In this document: positions 61,721-64,000 of the stretch, piece by piece
How the letters are laid out: the number at the start of each line of letters is the position of its first letter
How positions within the stretch are numbered: position 1 is the first letter of the stretch
Assembly (NCBI GenBank): GCA_964590435.1
Contig: CAZPWT010000049.1
Coordinates: forward strand, 62,001-126,000
Direction: 5' to 3'
Length of the DNA: 64,000 nt
From: WSZJ01 sp964590435
GTDB taxonomy: Bacteria; Planctomycetota; MHYJ01; WSZJ01
Program-made: the position numbers and the translations under genes
Notes under the pieces: generated by a model
What the model was told of the DNA's origin: nothing
Database searches by the model: none
The model's input: only the letters and a program-made list of their open reading frames with translations

Positions 61721-62020
61721 ATGCGCCGCCTCGCCATCGCCGTCCTCGCCTTCTTCGTCGCCCTCTCGCCCTCCTTCGCTTTCGCCGGTGACGGCAAGGG
61801 CCCGCGCGGCGGCGACCGCCCCGGAAAGGGCGAACGCCCGCCCGCCGAACGTCCCACCGAACGCGGCGGCGACAAGGACAAGATGGGCAAGCGCGAAAAG
61901 GCGCGTGAGTGGATGAAGAAGCACGGCAAAAAGCGCAAGGGGATGCGCCGTCATCACCGCCGCCATCATCGCCGTCACGGCAAGCACGCCCGTCGTCACG
62001 CCCACCGCGGCCAGAAGTAA
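61721..62020 (+). CDS. Small secreted His/Arg/Lys-rich protein
   Basis: 99 residues. A signal peptide (MRRLAIAVLAFFVALSPSFAFA) is followed by a Gly/Pro/Lys/Asp-rich middle and a C-terminal tail almost entirely of Arg, His, Lys and Gly (RRHHRRHHRRHGKHARRHAH). The ATG has GAGGA 7 bases upstream, so expression is likely. Charge and histidines suggest binding of metals, nucleic acid or anionic surface polymer outside the cytoplasm. No family recognised. Some of the tail may be a simple-repeat expansion. Confidence 0.75.
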   Translation: MRRLAIAVLAFFVALSPSFAFAGDGKGPRGGDRPGKGERPPAERPTERGGDKDKMGKREKAREWMKKHGKKRKGMRRHHRRHHRRHGKHARRHAHRGQK

Positions 62021-62080
62021 TTCACCGATCGCCCGGGAGCCCGGCCACCGCGCCGGGCTCCTTCCATTTCCGGAGGCTCC

Positions 62081-63022
62081 ATGCCGCTCCGACGCGCCGC
62101 CCTCGCCCTGTTCCTCGCCGCCGCAACCGCCCGCGCCGACGAGGCCGCCTGGCAGAAATTCGTCGACGAGGGCGAGAAGTTCCTCGACGACGGGCAGTAC
62201 GCCGACGCGGAGGGCCGCTTCCGCGCCGCGCTCGGCGAGGCCGAGGCCTTCGGCGACGACGACGAGCGGCTCGCGACCACGCTCTCCGACCTCGCCGAGG
62301 CCCTTCGCGGCCGCCGCAAGCTCCTCGAGGCGGAGCCGTACTGCAAGCGTGCGCTGGCGGTGACGGAGAAAGCGCTGGGCGCGGAAGACCCGGGCGTGGC
62401 GGGACCGGTCGCCGACCTTGCGGACCTGTACCGCGACCTCGAGCGCCCTGCATCAGCGGAACCGCTGTACCGTCGCGCGCTCAAGCTGGTCGAGGCCGAA
62501 GACGGCGCTTCCGGGCTGGAGACCGCAGCTGCCGTGGCGGACCTGGGTTCGATCCTGGTGACTCTGAAGAAGTTCGACGAGGCGAAGCCGCTGCTGGAGA
62601 GGGCGCTGAAGATCTACCAGGCGGCGGCGGGAGCGGACCCGCTCGACCTTGCGGACAGCGAAACGGACCTCGCCGACCTGTTCACGGCGCAGGAAAAGCA
62701 CGCTGACGCGGAGCCGCACTACCGGAAGGCTCTCGAGATCGTGCAGAAAGCGAAGGCGGCCGCGCCCGCGGACCGCGGGGCCGCGCTGGCCGATCTCGCG
62801 GAGAACCTCGGTGCGCTGGGGAAGCACGAGGAATCCGAGGGGCTGTGGAAGAGGGCGGCCGAAGAGTGCGCGAAGGGCGGGGAAGAGTCGCTCGACGAGC
62901 TTGCGGACGCGCTGTCGGGGAGGGCGGAGGAGCTGAAGGCGCTGAAGCGGGATGAGGAGGCGGCGAAGGTGGAAGCGGACGCGGCGGAAGCGCGGAAGAA
63001 GGCGGACGCCCAGGCGCGGTAG
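62081..63022 (+). CDS. Secreted TPR-repeat protein
   Basis: 313 residues with a short signal peptide (LRRAALALFLAAATARA) and about five TPR units of the kinesin-light-chain type (for example DLAEALRGRRKLLEAEPYCKRAL and DLYRDLERPASAEPLYRRAL). Such repeats bind partner proteins in the periplasm or outside. GGAGG sits 6-7 bases before the ATG. It follows the His/Arg-rich protein gene by 60 bases on the same strand and may be cotranscribed. The partner is unknown. The C-terminus is a charged Ala/Glu/Lys helix. Confidence 0.82.
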   Translation: MPLRRAALALFLAAATARADEAAWQKFVDEGEKFLDDGQYADAEGRFRAALGEAEAFGDDDERLATTLSDLAEALRGRRKLLEAEPYCKRALAVTEKALGAEDPGVAGPVADLADLYRDLERPASAEPLYRRALKLVEAEDGASGLETAAAVADLGSILVTLKKFDEAKPLLERALKIYQAAAGADPLDLADSETDLADLFTAQEKHADAEPHYRKALEIVQKAKAAAPADRGAALADLAENLGALGKHEESEGLWKRAAEECAKGGEESLDELADALSGRAEELKALKRDEEAAKVEADAAEARKKADAQAR

Positions 63023-63052
63023 GGGGCCCGGTTGACTTCGCCCCGCGGACTA

Positions 63053-63076
63053 TGTTGTCATGTTGTCACGACAACA
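63053..63076 (+). promoter_or_regulatory. Repeat operator before the RHH-like regulator gene
   Basis: TGTTGTCA occurs twice in tandem (63053-63060, 63061-63068), and the second copy continues into the inverted half GACAACA, giving TGTTGTC-AC-GACAACA at 63061-63076. TTGACT at 63032 could be the -35. The array lies 20 bases before the start of a ribbon-helix-helix-like protein, which suggests autoregulation. Confidence 0.6.
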
Positions 63077-63096
63077 AACTACAGGGGGCTCACGCC

Positions 63097-63372
63097 ATGG
63101 CCGCAGGATCGACGCCCATCCGCATCGAACGGATCCAGACGGGCCTTCGCCTCGAGAAACGAATGGTCAAGGTGCTCAAGGCCGTCGCCGAGTACTACGA
63201 CATGAGCATGTCGGGCCTCGTCGAGGAAATCGTGCTGCATGCGTTCGAGGGTCCGGGCGCGTTCGCGTTCGGCAAGCCCGCCGTGAAACGAATCCGCGAA
63301 TTCCGCCGCCTGTACGGCATGGATTACGGCGTCCACGACTCGCGGCGTTTCCGGGAAAAGCCCGGCGCCTGA
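63097..63372 (+). CDS. Small ribbon-helix-helix-like DNA-binding protein
   Basis: 91 residues. The segment IQTGLRLEKRMVKVLKAVAE followed by YDMSMSGLVEEIVLHAFEG has a beta-strand/helix/helix layout with the hydrophobic pattern of MetJ/Arc-type (RHH) repressors. Such proteins bind DNA as dimers of dimers to short tandem or inverted repeats, and just such repeats lie upstream. The C-terminal 35 residues are basic (AVKRIREFRRLYG). AGGGGG is about 11 bases before the ATG 63097. No toxin-like partner follows; the next gene is convergent. Confidence 0.7.
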   Translation: MAAGSTPIRIERIQTGLRLEKRMVKVLKAVAEYYDMSMSGLVEEIVLHAFEGPGAFAFGKPAVKRIREFRRLYGMDYGVHDSRRFREKPGA

Positions 63373-63377
63373 TCCCG

Positions 63378-64000
63378 CTATTTCCGGAATTTCTCCGGGA
63401 CGTCCTTCTCCGCCGCGGCCGACACGAGGCTGCCCTCGCCGATCGTCGCGTGGGAGGGCGTGCCGTCTTCCAGCACCCATGCGGTCAGCATCCCCTCGAT
63501 CTTCACCGGGATCGCCTTGATCCGGCCCGAGGGCGCGTCCGTGAACTCGGGCTCCCCGACGCGGATCCTGGTCGTCGCTGGCTCCTGGTCGATCGTGTCC
63601 CAGATCACGGCCTCCGGCTCGGGCGGCGGATCCGCGGCGATCGCGGCCGCGAACCGGATCACCGTCCAGTCGGTCCACGGGACGCCGGCCCCCGGCAGCT
63701 TGTCGGTCTTGCCCTTCTCCTCGATCACGCAGACCCCGTCCCCGAACTCGGCCTTCACCTCGTTCTTCGTCTCCCCGTCGCCGAGCGTCGACACGATCTT
63801 CACCGGGGAAAAATCCAGGTCCGTCTCGACCGTCTGCGTCAGCTTCACGTCTTCCATGAACACCGTCTCGACCAGCGTCCACCCCCTGGCCGGCGCCGCA
63901 CGCCTCTTCGCCTCCAGCTTCACCCACGCCGCCGACCCCTTGCGCTCCCATTTGAACCACGACACGCCGTCCCCGATCGCCTTCGCCGCGCGGCGGTCGA
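63378..64000 (-). CDS. Protein of unknown function, N-terminal part cut by the window edge
   Basis: At least 207 codons, open to the right edge; a GTG at 63965 is inside the frame but probably not the start, because coding-like sequence (AAKAIGDGVSW) continues upstream. The visible part is beta-rich with many charged strands (VETVFMEDVKLTQTVETDLDF as an example, shown in part) and ends in EKDVPEKFRK. It resembles other secreted planctomycete-type proteins in the window in composition only. It stops 5 bases after the convergent RHH gene. No function can be given. Confidence 0.7.
   Translation of the reverse strand, partial: DRRAAKAIGDGVSWFKWERKGSAAWVKLEAKRRAAPARGWTLVETVFMEDVKLTQTVETDLDFSPVKIVSTLGDGETKNEVKAEFGDGVCVIEEKGKTDKLPGAGVPWTDWTVIRFAAAIAADPPPEPEAVIWDTIDQEPATTRIRVGEPEFTDAPSGRIKAIPVKIEGMLTAWVLEDGTPSHATIGEGSLVSAAAEKDVPEKFRK

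Overview
This window is about 64 kb of very GC-rich, densely packed bacterial chromosome. I saw no rRNA, tRNA, insertion sequence, phage gene or CRISPR array. Several traits point to an uncultured or little-studied environmental bacterium, with Planctomycetota or a related lineage my best guess. They are large secreted VIT/VWA/TPR and HEAT/VWA proteins, a three-gene secondary-lipid synthase, an Ole hydrocarbon pathway, multiheme cytochromes and several TTG starts. The phylum is inferred from gene content, not proven.

Layout. (1) 1-15.9 kb, lipid locus: the 3' end of oleC and a complete oleD (plus strand) run tail to tail into a minus-strand polyunsaturated fatty acid (PUFA) synthase operon. 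The operon reads pfaD (enoyl reductase), a KS-AT-ACP-ACP-KR-DH protein, then a KS-CLF-AT-DH-DH protein. (2) 16-24.7 kb: one giant exported protein with FecR-like, VIT, VWA and TPR regions, preceded by an ECF-sigma-like promoter. (3) 24.8-29.8 kb: a heavy-metal RND efflux operon (adaptor, pump, two-repeat exported protein) with a truncated CsoR-like reading frame just upstream. (4) 30-34.6 kb: 3-oxoacid CoA-transferase (scoAB), a secreted beta-helix protein, a coiled-coil membrane protein and a GNAT acetyltransferase. (5) 35-50.4 kb, electron-transfer island: an outer-membrane beta-barrel, a 13-heme cytochrome, a decaheme OmcA/MtrC-type lipoprotein, a strong terminator, ResB, a tetraheme cytochrome, CcsA, then a five-heme cytochrome / molybdopterin-fold / 4xFe-S / NrfD complex of the Qrc or alternative complex III type. 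Together this suggests a route from the quinone pool to the outside of the cell, encoded with its own cytochrome c maturation system. (6) 50.4-64 kb: secreted unknowns, a HEAT/VWA protein, a degenerate-cyclase/NB-ARC/TPR regulator, an exported LigB-family protein, a MacAB-type efflux system, a methyltransferase, RfbC, small secreted proteins and a ribbon-helix-helix-like regulator with a likely operator.

The genes form tight operons, often with 4-base ATGA or GTGA overlaps. The most interesting parts are the ole/pfa juxtaposition, which suggests long-chain polyunsaturated hydrocarbons, and the porin/13-heme/decaheme conduit beside a Qrc/ACIII-like complex. By my count the electron-transfer island carries 32 c-heme attachment motifs in four proteins.
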